Assembly (NCBI RefSeq): GCF_900129385.1
Contig: NZ_FQVO01000004.1
Span: 62,001-126,000 of the forward strand
Direction of reading: 5' to 3'
DNA length: 64,000 nt
Origin: Chryseobacterium takakiae
Lineage (GTDB): Bacteria > Bacteroidota > Bacteroidia > Flavobacteriales > Weeksellaceae
The notes beneath the pieces were generated by a model, which saw only the letters and a list, made by a program, of their open reading frames with translations, made no database searches and was not told the DNA's origin. Position numbers and translations under genes: made by a program. This document shows, piece after piece, positions 54,104 through 63,446 of this stretch. Position 1 is the first letter of the stretch; each line of letters starts with the position of its first letter.

Positions 54104-54622
54104 TTACTTTACCTCCACAGGAACCGAGATCTGATCCCAATCCATGGTAAATCCGTTTTTGTTGATCTTGTAGACCAACGCTTCCTGTTTTGTCTTTAAG
54201 GTTTTCGCATTGACATCTACACGCAACGCATCTTTCGCCTGTTCGTATTTGTAAGCGCCCCATTGTTTGGGCTCTTTGTTGAAAACGGCAGTCCACAAAC
54301 CGCTTTCTTTCGGGATTAAGAAAAAGCTGTATTTTCCGGCAGGCAGTTTTTTACCCTGAACGGTAATGTCTTTGCTTGTTTCAAAAGTCGTCGCTTCATT
54401 GGCACCTGCACGCCAAACTTTATCGTAAGGAACCAGGTCGCCCCATATTTTGCGGTCTTTCACAGAAGGACTGCTGTAGTTGATGGTAATGTTGGCATCT
54501 TTGATTTTTCCTGTAGCCGTCATTGCAGGACTTGCCGGTTTTTTAGCTTCCTGTGCAAAGGCATTGACAGAAATCGTCATCGCAGCAACAAGAACGGTAG
54601 CAGATTTAAAAATTGTTTTCAT
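54104..54622 (-). CDS. DUF2911 family secreted protein
   Basis: 172 residues with a signal peptide ([20 protein letters not shown]...AFAQ). The mature part carries the DUF2911 pattern ([45 protein letters not shown]). Found mainly in Bacteroidetes and without a known function. It is expected in the periplasm. It is transcribed alone, convergent with gajB, and defines the right border of the defence insertion. Confidence 0.85.
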   Translation of the reverse strand: MKTIFKSATVLVAAMTISVNAFAQEAKKPASPAMTATGKIKDANITINYSSPSVKDRKIWGDLVPYDKVWRAGANEATTFETSKDITVQGKKLPAGKYSFFLIPKESGLWTAVFNKEPKQWGAYKYEQAKDALRVDVNAKTLKTKQEALVYKINKNGFTMDWDQISVPVEVK

Positions 54623-54783
54623 AACACTTTATTTGTTTGTTTATTTTATGATTATAATTGTTTAAACTTAATTCAGCATTAACCGCAAAAGTTACAAAAG
54701 ATCATTATCATCCTGTGATTAAAATAGGTAAGCTCTCAAAAGCATAAAAATCGTAGATTTTTTTAGCCATTGCAATCTTTTAT

Positions 54784-55764
54784 AATCACTCATTTTAAAT
54801 AAAAGTTCAGCTCATCTTTTGTGACTTTGACTGCGCCGAACTTGCGTTTGTGGTTAAATAAACTTTGCTTATTTTTAAATTTAACATTAAGAATTTAAGT
54901 TAGTTAAACTGATTCTATTAAGAAATCAATACCTTGATTTTTATTAAGCTTTTTAAGCTAAAGAGGCTTAATCCTTAATGGTAAATTGCGTTTAAATATA
55001 AAACTTAAATAGACTTAAAGTCTGTTTAAATATTACTAAATAAACTTTTATAGCTTTTTCTTAATTTTCTAAATTGAATAAACTTTGCTTGTTTTTACAT
55101 TTAACATTAAGAATTTAAGTTAGTTAAACTGATTCTATTAAGAAATCAATACATTGATTTTTATTAAGTTTTTTAAGCTAAAGAAGCTTAACTTCTTAAT
55201 GGTAAAAATAAATTATAACTTTAAGCAAGCACTTATTGTCTGCTTACGAATTTACTGCTTTCGGCTTATAAAAAATCACTCATTTTAAATAAAAGTTCAG
55301 ATCATCTTTTGTGACTTTGACTGCGCCGAACTTGCGTTTGTGGTTAAATAAACTTTGCTTATTTTTAAATTTAACATTAAGAATTTAAGTTAATTAAACT
55401 GATTCTATTAAGAAATCAATACCTTGATTTTTATTAAGCTTTTTAAGCTAAAGAGGCTTAATCCTTAATGGTAAATTGCGTTTAAATATAAAACTTAAAT
55501 AGACTTAAAGTCTGTTTAAATATTACTAAATAAAACTTTTATAGCTTTTTCTTAATTTTCTAAATTGAATAAACTTTGCTTATTTTTAAATTTAACATTA
55601 AGAATTTAAGTTAGTTAAACTGATTCTATTAAGAAATCAATACATTGATTTTTATTAAGTTTTTTAAGCTAAAGAAGCTTAACTTCTTAATGGTAAAAAT
55701 AAATTATAACTTTAAGCAAGCTCTTATTGTCCGCTTACGAATTTACTGCTTTCGGCTTATAAAA
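54784..55764. repeat. Two 490-bp tandem copies, each with two internal sub-repeats
   Basis: The segment starting AATCACTCATTTTAAATAAA at 54784 recurs at 55274 (period 490) with only scattered differences. Inside each copy, a 130-nt block starting AATAAACTTTGCTT occurs twice: 54857, 55077, 55347 and 55568. The right copy runs into the last codons of the symporter gene; the left copy carries the same tail as a fossil (55240-55273), so the unit was duplicated together with the end of that gene. It encodes nothing else visible. Confidence 0.9.
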
Positions 55765-57426
55765 CAATACCCCGACTGCTGAAAATAAAATAACCGCCGC
55801 CGCACCGATCACATTGAGCCACAGAAACGAAATAATATCGAACTGATACACGGCAATGACCGTAATTTCTGCTAAGATGGCTGAAATAAATACATTCTGC
55901 CCGTCGATTTTTTTATAGTAAAACGCCACGAGGAAAATCCCCAGGATCGGACCGTAGAAAAGGGAACCCAACACATTCACCGCTTCGATGAGCGAACCCA
56001 TCTGCGTGGCAAACATGGCAACCCCGATGGAAAAAATCCCCCACGCTAATGTATGCAGACGGCTGTACTTCAGTTCGGTTTTCTCGTCCGGAATTTCTTT
56101 TTTAAAAATCAGGTGAATATCTTTTACCGAACAGGCCGCCAGAGAATTCAGCGCTGCCGAAATAGAACCCCAGCTCGCCAGGAAAATCACCGCAAACAGC
56201 AACCCAATCATTCCGACAGGCAACGTATTTTTCACGAAATACAGGAAAATATAATTGGTATCCGTTTTCTCGGCATTAAAATTTGAGCTGTTGATCGCTT
56301 CCTCTACCCTTCCGTGCAGTGCTTTTACCTGAGCCTGCGTATTTTTAAAATCCTGAATCTTTGCTTCCAGCTGTGGAGCATTTGTTTCTTTCAGCTTCAG
56401 AATTTCCTTCGATTCCGAATTAAATTTTGCCTGCAAATCCTGATGCTCTTTTTCGAATACCTCAGCTTTTTCAGGTTGATTTTCTTTTAAATGCTGATAA
56501 GATCTTTCGTTAAAATAAATCGGAGCCGGTTTCAGGGAAAAGAAAGCGAAAAGCAAAGCCCCGATCAGAAGAATGGCAAACTGCATCGGGATTTTAACCA
56601 AACCGTTCAGCAGTAATCCCATTTTGGCATTGGTGTTATCTTTCGCCGTAATATACCTTCCCACCTGACTCTGGTCGGTCCCGAAATAAGAAAGTGCCAG
56701 GAAAAATCCGCCAATGATTCCGCTCCAGATGTTGTATTTGTCTTTCCAGTCGAATTCTGTGGTGATGACATTCAGCTTTCCTGATTTCCCGGCAAGGTAA
56801 AGCGCATCTTTTAGACCGATTCCGTTCGGCATATTCTGAATAAGCAGATACCCTGCAAAAGCCATGGTTCCCAAAATAATGAGAAACTGTAATTTCTGGG
56901 TGTGCGCAATCGCTTTTGCTCCGCCAATATAGGTGTAGATCAATAAAATTCCGCCCGTTAAAACATTGGTTAAATAAATATTCCAGTTTAACACGCTGGA
57001 TAAGATGATACTCGGCGCATAAATGCTGATTCCTGTAGACAACCCTCTGGAAAAAAGGAAAAGCAGTGAAGTAAGCACTCTTGTTTTTTTATCAAAACGG
57101 TTTTCCAGATATTCGTAAGCCGTATACACATTCAACCGCTGAAAAATCGGGATGAAGGTAATGCAGATCACAATCATCGCCAAAGGCAGCCCGAAGTAGT
57201 ACTGCACGAAACGCATTCCATCCGTATACGCCTGTCCCGGCGCCGAAAGAAAGGTAATCGCACTTGCCTGTGTTGCCATAATCCCGATGAGCACAATGTA
57301 CCACGGCATTTTATTATCTGCTTTGAGATAAGATGCATTGCTTTTTTGTCCACGCCCGATAAAAACGCCGTAAACAACCACCGCAACCAAAGTAAATATA
57401 AGAACTGTCCAATCGATCGTACTCAT
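55735..57426 (-). CDS. Sodium:solute symporter (SSS family)
   Basis: 563 residues, about 13-14 helices. Family motifs: GIMATQASAITFLSAPGQAY and ALSYFGTDQSQVGRYI for Na+ binding. An extra charged, helical insert (about 305-370) interrupts the core between helices. Substrate unknown; its operon partner suggests a sugar or a deacetylated amino-sugar. It is last in the PIG-L - micro-protein - symporter operon, starting inside the preceding stop codon (ATGA). Confidence 0.9.
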   Translation of the reverse strand: MSTIDWTVLIFTLVAVVVYGVFIGRGQKSNASYLKADNKMPWYIVLIGIMATQASAITFLSAPGQAYTDGMRFVQYYFGLPLAMIVICITFIPIFQRLNVYTAYEYLENRFDKKTRVLTSLLFLFSRGLSTGISIYAPSIILSSVLNWNIYLTNVLTGGILLIYTYIGGAKAIAHTQKLQFLIILGTMAFAGYLLIQNMPNGIGLKDALYLAGKSGKLNVITTEFDWKDKYNIWSGIIGGFFLALSYFGTDQSQVGRYITAKDNTNAKMGLLLNGLVKIPMQFAILLIGALLFAFFSLKPAPIYFNERSYQHLKENQPEKAEVFEKEHQDLQAKFNSESKEILKLKETNAPQLEAKIQDFKNTQAQVKALHGRVEEAINSSNFNAEKTDTNYIFLYFVKNTLPVGMIGLLFAVIFLASWGSISAALNSLAACSVKDIHLIFKKEIPDEKTELKYSRLHTLAWGIFSIGVAMFATQMGSLIEAVNVLGSLFYGPILGIFLVAFYYKKIDGQNVFISAILAEITVIAVYQFDIISFLWLNVIGAAAVILFSAVGVLFYKPKAVNS

Positions 57427-57527
57427 GCCCAGAATTTAGTAAACCAATAATACAATACGATCTGCAATACTAAAGCAAATGCTAATAACAGATACCAGAT
57501 CTTCCAATTTTTAAGTTGCTTACTCAT
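57423..57527 (-). CDS. 34-residue single-span membrane protein
   Basis: MSKQLKNWKIWYLLLAFALV continues with hydrophobic and aromatic residues and ends TKFWA. The ATG shares its A with the PIG-L stop (TGATG) and its TGA overlaps the symporter ATG (ATGA). Such double coupling argues for real translation. It may be a small subunit of the symporter. No homologue is known to me. Confidence 0.75.
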   Translation of the reverse strand: MSKQLKNWKIWYLLLAFALVLQIVLYYWFTKFWA

Positions 57528-60028
57528 CAGTTTTTCTGTGCAGATAAAAAGTTTAAAAATAATCTTGCGGCGCCTACATTTCCGGCAGGCAGCTGTCGGA
57601 AAAACGCCAGCGGTGTATAAATAAAATTGCCCTTTCCGTACTTTGCATATAATGTTGAACCTTTGAGCGGCTCTTCACCTGTGTCGTGCATTTCGAAAAG
57701 CGGTTCATACGCCGCATCCCATTGATCCGGAAAATAAGCACCACGTTCCTGTACCCAGCCGTTGAAATCATTTTGCGTAATTTTATTCGGGAAATTCAGC
57801 AATTTATGATTCGGGTTTAAAAAGCTAACGTCAGCATTTTCTTCGGTAACGCGCTTATTGGCAATACGGAAATTATATATTCCCAACTGATCAACGGTTA
57901 CATCCTGATTGGTGTTATACTGCATCACCAGATTGCCTCCGGCTTTCACATAAGCCCATAAAAAAGGCATCCATCTGCCCAGATTTTTCTCTGTGTTATT
58001 GGCACGCACCCCCATTACAATGGCATCATATTGCGACAGCTTATTTTGAGTACCGCTTCCGGATTCATCTGCTTTGCCGTAAAAATCTTCGTCTTTTAAA
58101 ACCTCAACCTGAATGCCTGCCATACGAAGGAACTCAGGAATAAAATCTCCCGCACCTTCAATATAACCGACTTTTTTAACATTCAACTGAATATCACCTT
58201 TCATTATGGTTACTGACGCTGGTGCAAAATATTGCAGGGAAGGTAAATGCGGATACTGAATTAACACCTGTTTTTTATTATAAGGTCTTCCATCGACAAC
58301 AAAATCAGCATCCAATTGCAGTCGATTGGATGGTATTGAAGCCAGCTTCGTTTTGGCAATTGTATAATCTACAGTAACATATTTTCCATTGAACGATTGC
58401 AGATCACCGCCGCTTAAGCGTTCTCCGTTATACATCAGGTTTACTTTACCATTGCGGAACGGTCTGTCTGAATTTACTTTAACCTGTAAACTTACCTTTA
58501 AATCTTCATTCTCTTTAACCAGGTAAAGCGGTTGTATAAATTTTACTTCCAATGCCGGAACAATACGCAAAGGTTCCACCACATCACCACGAACCGGATC
58601 TAATTTTTTGAAAGATAAAGGCAGCTTCACCTGAAATTTTTCCGAACCGATTTTTAAATCCAACAAAACATTCAGTGGTGATTCTGTTTCAGGCAAACCA
58701 ATTAATGTATCATTCGGAACAGAGAACGTTGCTGCGTTCACAGCCGGTTTTGCCAGCCAGTAAGGCTCTGTAAGAGCTGCATCTTCAGGAATCTGAATAT
58801 CATGCTGAATGATAATTAATGAATCTTTTGAAAGTTTCCTGTTAATGTTTTCTGATGTATTGAGCCATTTTACGTTTTCTAAAACGACAGGATTTTCAGC
58901 TCTTGAAATTACATTTAACCTGAAATTATATTGATTTCCGGCAACCGCTTCAGGCTGATTGGTAATCATCTCGCCCATAAAACCGGCACAGCTTAGAATA
59001 ATCTGATCAAGAGATTTAATTTTATCCTTTTTCAAGTCAGAATCCTTTAATGCCATTACCTTTTTTCTCAATGCAAGCAAAGCAGGCAAACTGTTTTCGG
59101 GATGATTGAAATTAAAATCAGAAATAATTTTATCTAAGGATTGGTCTATATCCGGGCTTCCTTCTTGAGTCCAGGTTTTACTGATTCCGTCAAAAAGATT
59201 TGCTTTGGCAGGCTCACCGGCAACGTGGGAAAAATATTCCGTTTTAACTCCGGCTACAGATTGTGTTCCGGCGCCCTGGCTTTTGTGCAGGCTTCTGCTG
59301 ATTCCGGCCAGCTCACCATAGCCCATTCCCAGTTGTGGATCATATTGCCCGACCGTGATTTTCAGCTGATTTTCAGCAGTGGTATTCACAGAACCAAACC
59401 GGAACGTATTCCACAATATGCGTTTGGGCTGCCATACTTTAAGATATTTTAGCTGATTCGGGAAAGCCGTTTTATCTCCTGCCAGTTGAAAAGCTTTTTC
59501 CGCAACTACCGCCGAAGCCGCATGCTGTCCGTGGCCCGCTGCAGCCGTAGGCGGAAAACGACAGATGATCACATCGGGACGGAATTTACGGATTACCCAC
59601 ACTACATCAGCGATAATGCTGTTTTCGTCCCATTGTTTAAAAGTATCGGTAGTATTTTTGGAAAAGCCAAAATCAATCGCGCGGGTAAAAAACTGTTGGG
59701 CGCCATCTAATTTTCTTGCCTCTAATAATTCATGTGTTCTGATTAAGCCTAATGCAGCACCCTGCTCGGTTCCTAATAAATTCTGGCCGCCATCACCTCT
59801 TGTTAAAGACAAATAGCCTGTTTCTAAATTTTGATCGTTAACTAGCCATGACAGCAGCCCTGTGTTTTCATCATCGGGATGAGCCGCTAGGTATAACACT
59901 TTAGGCAGGTTTTTGAGTGTTTTGAGTTCACGATAGATTTCAGATGATTTTAAAGGTCGAACCTGTTGAGCCGAACAGAAAACCGTATAAAAGCTAATAA
60001 TAAATAGTGTAAAAACTTTTTTGAACAT
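57527..60028 (-). CDS. PIG-L family deacetylase with large C-terminal extension
   Basis: 833 residues from the ATG at 60028, which gives a proper signal peptide (MFKKVFTLFIISFYTVFCSA); longer readings do not. The LmbE/PIG-L domain (about 40-285) holds the zinc motif AHPDDE (49-54) and HGQHAAS. The remainder includes beta-rich domains and an amidotransferase-like alpha/beta domain (about 640-800, VGYIEGAGDFIPEFLR). It should deacetylate an N-acetyl sugar or related substrate outside the cytoplasm, with the downstream symporter importing the product. Confidence 0.85.
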   Translation of the reverse strand: MFKKVFTLFIISFYTVFCSAQQVRPLKSSEIYRELKTLKNLPKVLYLAAHPDDENTGLLSWLVNDQNLETGYLSLTRGDGGQNLLGTEQGAALGLIRTHELLEARKLDGAQQFFTRAIDFGFSKNTTDTFKQWDENSIIADVVWVIRKFRPDVIICRFPPTAAAGHGQHAASAVVAEKAFQLAGDKTAFPNQLKYLKVWQPKRILWNTFRFGSVNTTAENQLKITVGQYDPQLGMGYGELAGISRSLHKSQGAGTQSVAGVKTEYFSHVAGEPAKANLFDGISKTWTQEGSPDIDQSLDKIISDFNFNHPENSLPALLALRKKVMALKDSDLKKDKIKSLDQIILSCAGFMGEMITNQPEAVAGNQYNFRLNVISRAENPVVLENVKWLNTSENINRKLSKDSLIIIQHDIQIPEDAALTEPYWLAKPAVNAATFSVPNDTLIGLPETESPLNVLLDLKIGSEKFQVKLPLSFKKLDPVRGDVVEPLRIVPALEVKFIQPLYLVKENEDLKVSLQVKVNSDRPFRNGKVNLMYNGERLSGGDLQSFNGKYVTVDYTIAKTKLASIPSNRLQLDADFVVDGRPYNKKQVLIQYPHLPSLQYFAPASVTIMKGDIQLNVKKVGYIEGAGDFIPEFLRMAGIQVEVLKDEDFYGKADESGSGTQNKLSQYDAIVMGVRANNTEKNLGRWMPFLWAYVKAGGNLVMQYNTNQDVTVDQLGIYNFRIANKRVTEENADVSFLNPNHKLLNFPNKITQNDFNGWVQERGAYFPDQWDAAYEPLFEMHDTGEEPLKGSTLYAKYGKGNFIYTPLAFFRQLPAGNVGAARLFLNFLSAQKN

Positions 60029-60635
60029 TTGAATGGGCTTTGCAGGGCAAATATAAGTAAATCGTTTTTCTTTAAAATTAAACAATAAATATAGCATAAA
60101 AATGCAATTATCATGCTTAATCAACTCACCGAATTCTTAAAGAAACTAATATTAAACTCTACCATCATAATCCACGATTTTGAGTAAAATTCTCAATATC
60201 ATGGTTTTTTATGCCTTTCAATGAACTGTTTGTGGTGGCTTCATCGCGCTTTTTTAATAGGTGTAAACATCCAACCACAACATCTTAACAGTATTGATCA
60301 TTCTTAAATGAATTAGATAAATTGACGGCAATCATATAGTAAAAGCTTATTTTCCAATATATTGCTAATAATTTTATAGTATTTTATGTGTGTTTAAATC
60401 CCTTATGAACTCAGTGTAAGGGATTTTTAAATAATTGCAGTAACAAAATCTTTATTGTATGATACAGTATATTTTTTATTTCATAACAACATATCTCTTT
60501 CAGAATACTATTAATACCCTTTCAATTTGATATATTTTTTAGTTAAAAAATAAAAACATAAATACACAAAACTCTCATTTGCAATCAATTAAAAGAAAAA
60601 GGAACAGATCTTGGCATACCTTTTTAAAAAAAATT
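60029..60635. other. Intergenic gap between the PIG-L operon and the next gene
   Basis: No gene is seen. A perfect 10-bp hairpin AAATCCCTTA / TAAGGGATTT (60396-60405, 60417-60426) may be a terminator; the rest is AT-rich promoter-like sequence. Confidence 0.5.
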
Positions 60636-60995
60636 ATGAATTATCAGGATGCCATTGCAGAGATCAGTCTTGCGCTTCCTTCTTGTAAAGAAGAATTTAA
60701 ATCCGTGTATAAAGCGAATAATTCTTTTGTGGTAATCAGTACTTTTACACGGCAGATCAGAAATACAATTCAGGATCAAAATCAAAAAGTACTTACAAAC
60801 GCGCTACAAAAGATGAATGAATTATATGACAAAGGAGATGCATCTCTTAAAATTGCCATAGAAAATGTATTTGTCTATGCCCTGGACAGTATAACTTTCA
60901 ACTGTGGAAGTGAGAAACGAAAATTAATTTTTTCACTGCTTTCGGACGGTATCAATAATAGATACTTACAGCAGGTTTATAAATCAGGGCTATGA
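60636..60995 (+). CDS. Small helical hypothetical protein
   Basis: 119 residues from the ATG at 60636; the longer frame from 60579 adds a basic tail without support. Mostly helical (MNYQDAIAEISLALPSCKEE; LSDGINNRYLQQVYKSGL), no signal peptide, two cysteines. It resembles a family of Bacteroidetes proteins of unknown function often found near kdp or other regulators. A 44-residue ORF follows after 12 nt. Confidence 0.6.
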   Translation: MNYQDAIAEISLALPSCKEEFKSVYKANNSFVVISTFTRQIRNTIQDQNQKVLTNALQKMNELYDKGDASLKIAIENVFVYALDSITFNCGSEKRKLIFSLLSDGINNRYLQQVYKSGL

Positions 60996-61007
60996 AAAAG
61001 TAAGGCT

Positions 61008-61142
61008 ATGAAAATCAGGAAAAAAGGAAGCTGGGAACAATGGAGAAAAATTTCCCAAGTACATAAAAGAGAAGTATATTTCATCCATATTATTGTAATT
61101 GCGGGTGTTTTTATAGCAGCGGTAATTCTGGAATATCTGTAG
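61008..61142 (+). CDS. 44-residue single-span membrane protein
   Basis: Begins MKIRKKGSWEQWRKISQVHK, basic and polar, then a hydrophobic helix (FIHIIVIAGVFIAAVIL) to the end. Likely a small inner-membrane protein. It follows the 119-residue gene by 12 nt and precedes a hairpin terminator. Confidence 0.6.
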   Translation: MKIRKKGSWEQWRKISQVHKREVYFIHIIVIAGVFIAAVILEYL

Positions 61143-61236
61143 CTATATCTTTGTTAAGTGCCACATAGAGAAATTTAAGATAAAAAGGATATAGAAATAA
61201 TTACTTTATATAAATCATGTTTTAATTGTTGCTGAA

Positions 61237-61268
61237 CAGCAGTTCTTTAATTGAGAACTGCTGATTTT
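61237..61268 (+). terminator. Hairpin after the two small genes
   Basis: A perfect 10-bp stem CAGCAGTTCT / AGAACTGCTG with a 7-nt loop, followed by ATTTT. Confidence 0.65.
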
Positions 61269-61356
61269 GCCTATCATATGGTTATTAAAGCATCAAGAGT
61301 ATTTAACTTTCAACCATTAAAAAGATAATTTTAAATTTGTAAATAAAATAACAGCA

Positions 61357-62703
61357 GTGAGTAAGATACTGGTCATCGACGATGAAGAAAAAATAAGAAC
61401 CCTCCTATCCAAAATTCTGAGCCTAGAAGGATATGAAGTGTTCCAGGCTTCAGATCTCAAAAATGCAATGAAAAGACTCGAGTTTAGTGAGATCGATGTT
61501 GCCGTATGTGATGTAAAGCTTCCGGACGGCAGCGGCGTGGATTTTGTGAAAAAAGTAAAAGAAAAATATCCGTCGCTGGAAATTATTCTCTTAACGGCTT
61601 ACGGCAATATTCAGGATGGTGTTCAGGCCATTAAAAACGGGGCTTTTGATTATATTACAAAAGGCGACGACAATAATAAGATCATTCCTCTGGTCTATAA
61701 AGCACTGGAAAAAGTTTCTCTCAATAAAAGAATTTCCCAGCTCGAAAAACAGCTGGGTAACAAACATTCATTTGAATCGATTGTAGGACATTCAAAAAAA
61801 ATAAAATCTGCAATAGAATCTGCTAAAAAAGTAGCGACCACCGATGCGACGGTATTGCTTACCGGTGAAACAGGAACCGGAAAAGAAGTTTTTGCCAACG
61901 CCATTCATAATGCAAGCAACCGTACCAAGTATAATTTTATTGCCGTAAACTGCTCCGCATTCAGCAAAGAACTATTGGAGAATGAACTCTTTGGCCACAA
62001 AGCAGGAGCCTTTACCGGAGCAGTAAAAGATTCAAAAGGAATTTTTGAAGAGGCCGATAAAGGGACCGTTTTCCTGGATGAGATTGGTGAAATGCCTCTG
62101 GATCTTCAGGCTAAATTATTACGTGTTCTGGAATCCGGAGAGTTTTTAAAAGTAGGAGACAGCAAAACCACGAAAATCAACGTAAGGATTATCGCAGCAA
62201 CCAACCGTGATCTCGAAAAGGAAATTGAAAACGGAAACTTCAGAGAAGATCTTTTTTACCGGATCAATATTTTTACCGTGCATCTTCCGCCGCTTCGGGA
62301 AAGAGTGAATGATATCGAAGATCTTACGTACAGCTTTTTGAAGAACTTTTCTTTAAAAACCGGCAAAAAAATATCCGGCTTTTCAAAAGAGTACGGAGAA
62401 GCTCTGAAAAAACATCCCTGGAAAGGAAACATCCGTGAACTCCGCAATGTCATAGAAAGAAGCACTATTCTTACCGATGGAGATGAACTTCAGGCAGAAT
62501 CGCTCCCTCAGGATTTTCAATATGACCAGGAAATCAATGTAAAAGGTAAAATACTTTCGGCTTTTGAGCTGGCAGGTGCAGAAAAAATTCATATCCAAAA
62601 AGTGCTGAACTATGCGAATGGAAACAAAACCAAAACGGCAGAACTTTTAGGCATCGCGCTTACCACATTATACAGGAAAATAGAAGAATATCAGATTAAG
62701 TAG
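61357..62703 (+). CDS. Sigma-54-dependent response regulator (NtrC type)
   Basis: 448 residues with a GTG start (61357). Receiver domain (1-118; phospho-site D52 in VAVCDVKLPD), AAA+ domain (about 140-375) with Walker A TGETGTGKE and the sigma-54 contact loop GAFTGA near 217-222, and a Fis-type helix-turn-helix (KTKTAELLGIALTTLYRKI). It activates sigma-54 promoters with ATP. It precedes kdpFA; a matching -24/-12-like site lies at 63024, so it probably stands in for KdpE here. Confidence 0.92.
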   Translation: MSKILVIDDEEKIRTLLSKILSLEGYEVFQASDLKNAMKRLEFSEIDVAVCDVKLPDGSGVDFVKKVKEKYPSLEIILLTAYGNIQDGVQAIKNGAFDYITKGDDNNKIIPLVYKALEKVSLNKRISQLEKQLGNKHSFESIVGHSKKIKSAIESAKKVATTDATVLLTGETGTGKEVFANAIHNASNRTKYNFIAVNCSAFSKELLENELFGHKAGAFTGAVKDSKGIFEEADKGTVFLDEIGEMPLDLQAKLLRVLESGEFLKVGDSKTTKINVRIIAATNRDLEKEIENGNFREDLFYRINIFTVHLPPLRERVNDIEDLTYSFLKNFSLKTGKKISGFSKEYGEALKKHPWKGNIRELRNVIERSTILTDGDELQAESLPQDFQYDQEINVKGKILSAFELAGAEKIHIQKVLNYANGNKTKTAELLGIALTTLYRKIEEYQIK

Positions 62704-62707
62704 GGGG

Positions 62708-62882
62708 AAGAAGTAAGAGGTAAGAGGTGAGAGGTAAGAGGTGAGAGGTGAGAGGTGAGAAGTGAGAAGTGAGGGATGAAATGGAAGACGCAATAAATAT
62801 TGTAGCGAATTTCACCGTATCACCTCTTACTTTTCACTTTTCACTTCTCACCTCTCACTTCTCACCTCTCACTTCTCACTTT
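62708..62882. repeat. Short-repeat arms forming a long inverted repeat
   Basis: Left arm (62708-62773) is a run of GAGAGGT/GAGAAGT-type heptads; the right arm (62821-62882) is its complement, CACCTCTCAC/CACTTCTCAC. A 47-nt spacer separates them. A related scrap occurs at 63352. It may make a long hairpin RNA after the response regulator or be a slippage-prone array. Confidence 0.75.
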
Positions 62883-62929
62883 AATTACCACTTCTCACCC
62901 AAATAAAACCGTTTCATAATAACAGCATT

Positions 62930-62956
62930 AACCCTTTCAAAATGAAAGGGTTTTCT
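62930..62956 (+). terminator. Hairpin terminator upstream of the kdp promoter
   Basis: A perfect 10-bp stem AACCCTTTCA / TGAAAGGGTT with loop AAA, then TTCTGTTG. It likely ends the response-regulator transcript. Confidence 0.7.
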
Positions 62957-63023
62957 GTTGTTTAGAATCTACATTAAATTTTAATATACTAAAAATCAAT
63001 ATTTTACATATTAAAATCTCAAC

Positions 63024-63039
63024 TGGACCGGCATTTGAA
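63024..63039 (+). promoter_or_regulatory. Sigma-54-like promoter upstream of kdp genes
   Basis: TGGACCGGCATTTGA aligns with the sigma-54 -24/-12 consensus (TGG ... TTG with the usual spacing; the consensus GC of -12 is GA). It lies 33 nt before the first small ORF of the kdp operon and just after the NtrC-type regulator gene. Confidence 0.5.
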
Positions 63040-63070
63040 AATACTATGGCATAACAATAATTGTTTCGTT

Positions 63071-63184
63071 ATGCAAAAATGGAAAATCAGAGTGTACAGG
63101 AAACTTCAATCCTGGCATTTATTAGCAATCTTCTACGGCCTTTTGGTCTGTTTCGCAATTACATACAGAATTTTTAATCAATAA
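63071..63184 (+). CDS. 37-residue membrane micro-protein at the kdp operon start
   Basis: MQKWKIRVYRKLQSWHLLAI followed by more hydrophobic residues and ending RIFNQ. A basic amphipathic start and one helix. It precedes another small ORF by 4 nt. Function unknown. Confidence 0.5.
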   Translation: MQKWKIRVYRKLQSWHLLAIFYGLLVCFAITYRIFNQ

Positions 63185-63188
63185 CAAC

Positions 63189-63269
63189 ATGACACTTGTA
63201 TTAACCATCGCGGGTATTGTACTTTTTGTACTCTTTTTTCTAACCGTAAAATATTTTGAAAAAATATGA
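63189..63269 (+). CDS. 26-residue single-span micro-protein overlapping kdpF
   Basis: MTLVLTIAGIVLFVLFFLTV then KYFEKI. The TGA overlaps the kdpF ATG (ATGA). It looks like a second KdpF-like peptide and may stabilise the Kdp complex. Confidence 0.55.
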   Translation: MTLVLTIAGIVLFVLFFLTVKYFEKI

Positions 63270-63343
63270 CTGCATTATTTATCATCGCCATCGCCGTATT
63301 TGTCTACATATGCTACGTCCTGGTGAAACCGGAAAAATTTTAA
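63266..63343 (+). CDS. kdpF: KdpF, small subunit of the K+-transporting ATPase
   Basis: 25 residues, MTALFIIAIAVFVYICYVLV then KPEKF. The single helix and the K-P-E-K/R-F ending are the KdpF pattern. It stabilises KdpFABC. kdpA starts 103 nt later. Confidence 0.85.
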   Translation: MTALFIIAIAVFVYICYVLVKPEKF

Positions 63344-63446
63344 AACCGGTAAAAAGTGAAAGGTGAAAAGTGAGACGTCCTCTGATGCTTTTATTACAGC
63401 TAATCACAACTTACCTATTATTTACAACATCTAACTATCTAAAAAA

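Noticed and set aside
54784..55764. Possible CRISPR array
   Set aside because: The repeats are 130 and 490 nt long and the sequence between them is itself repeated; there are no unique spacers and no cas genes.
62708..62882. Possible CRISPR-like short repeats
   Set aside because: Heptads without unique spacers that form one large inverted repeat.
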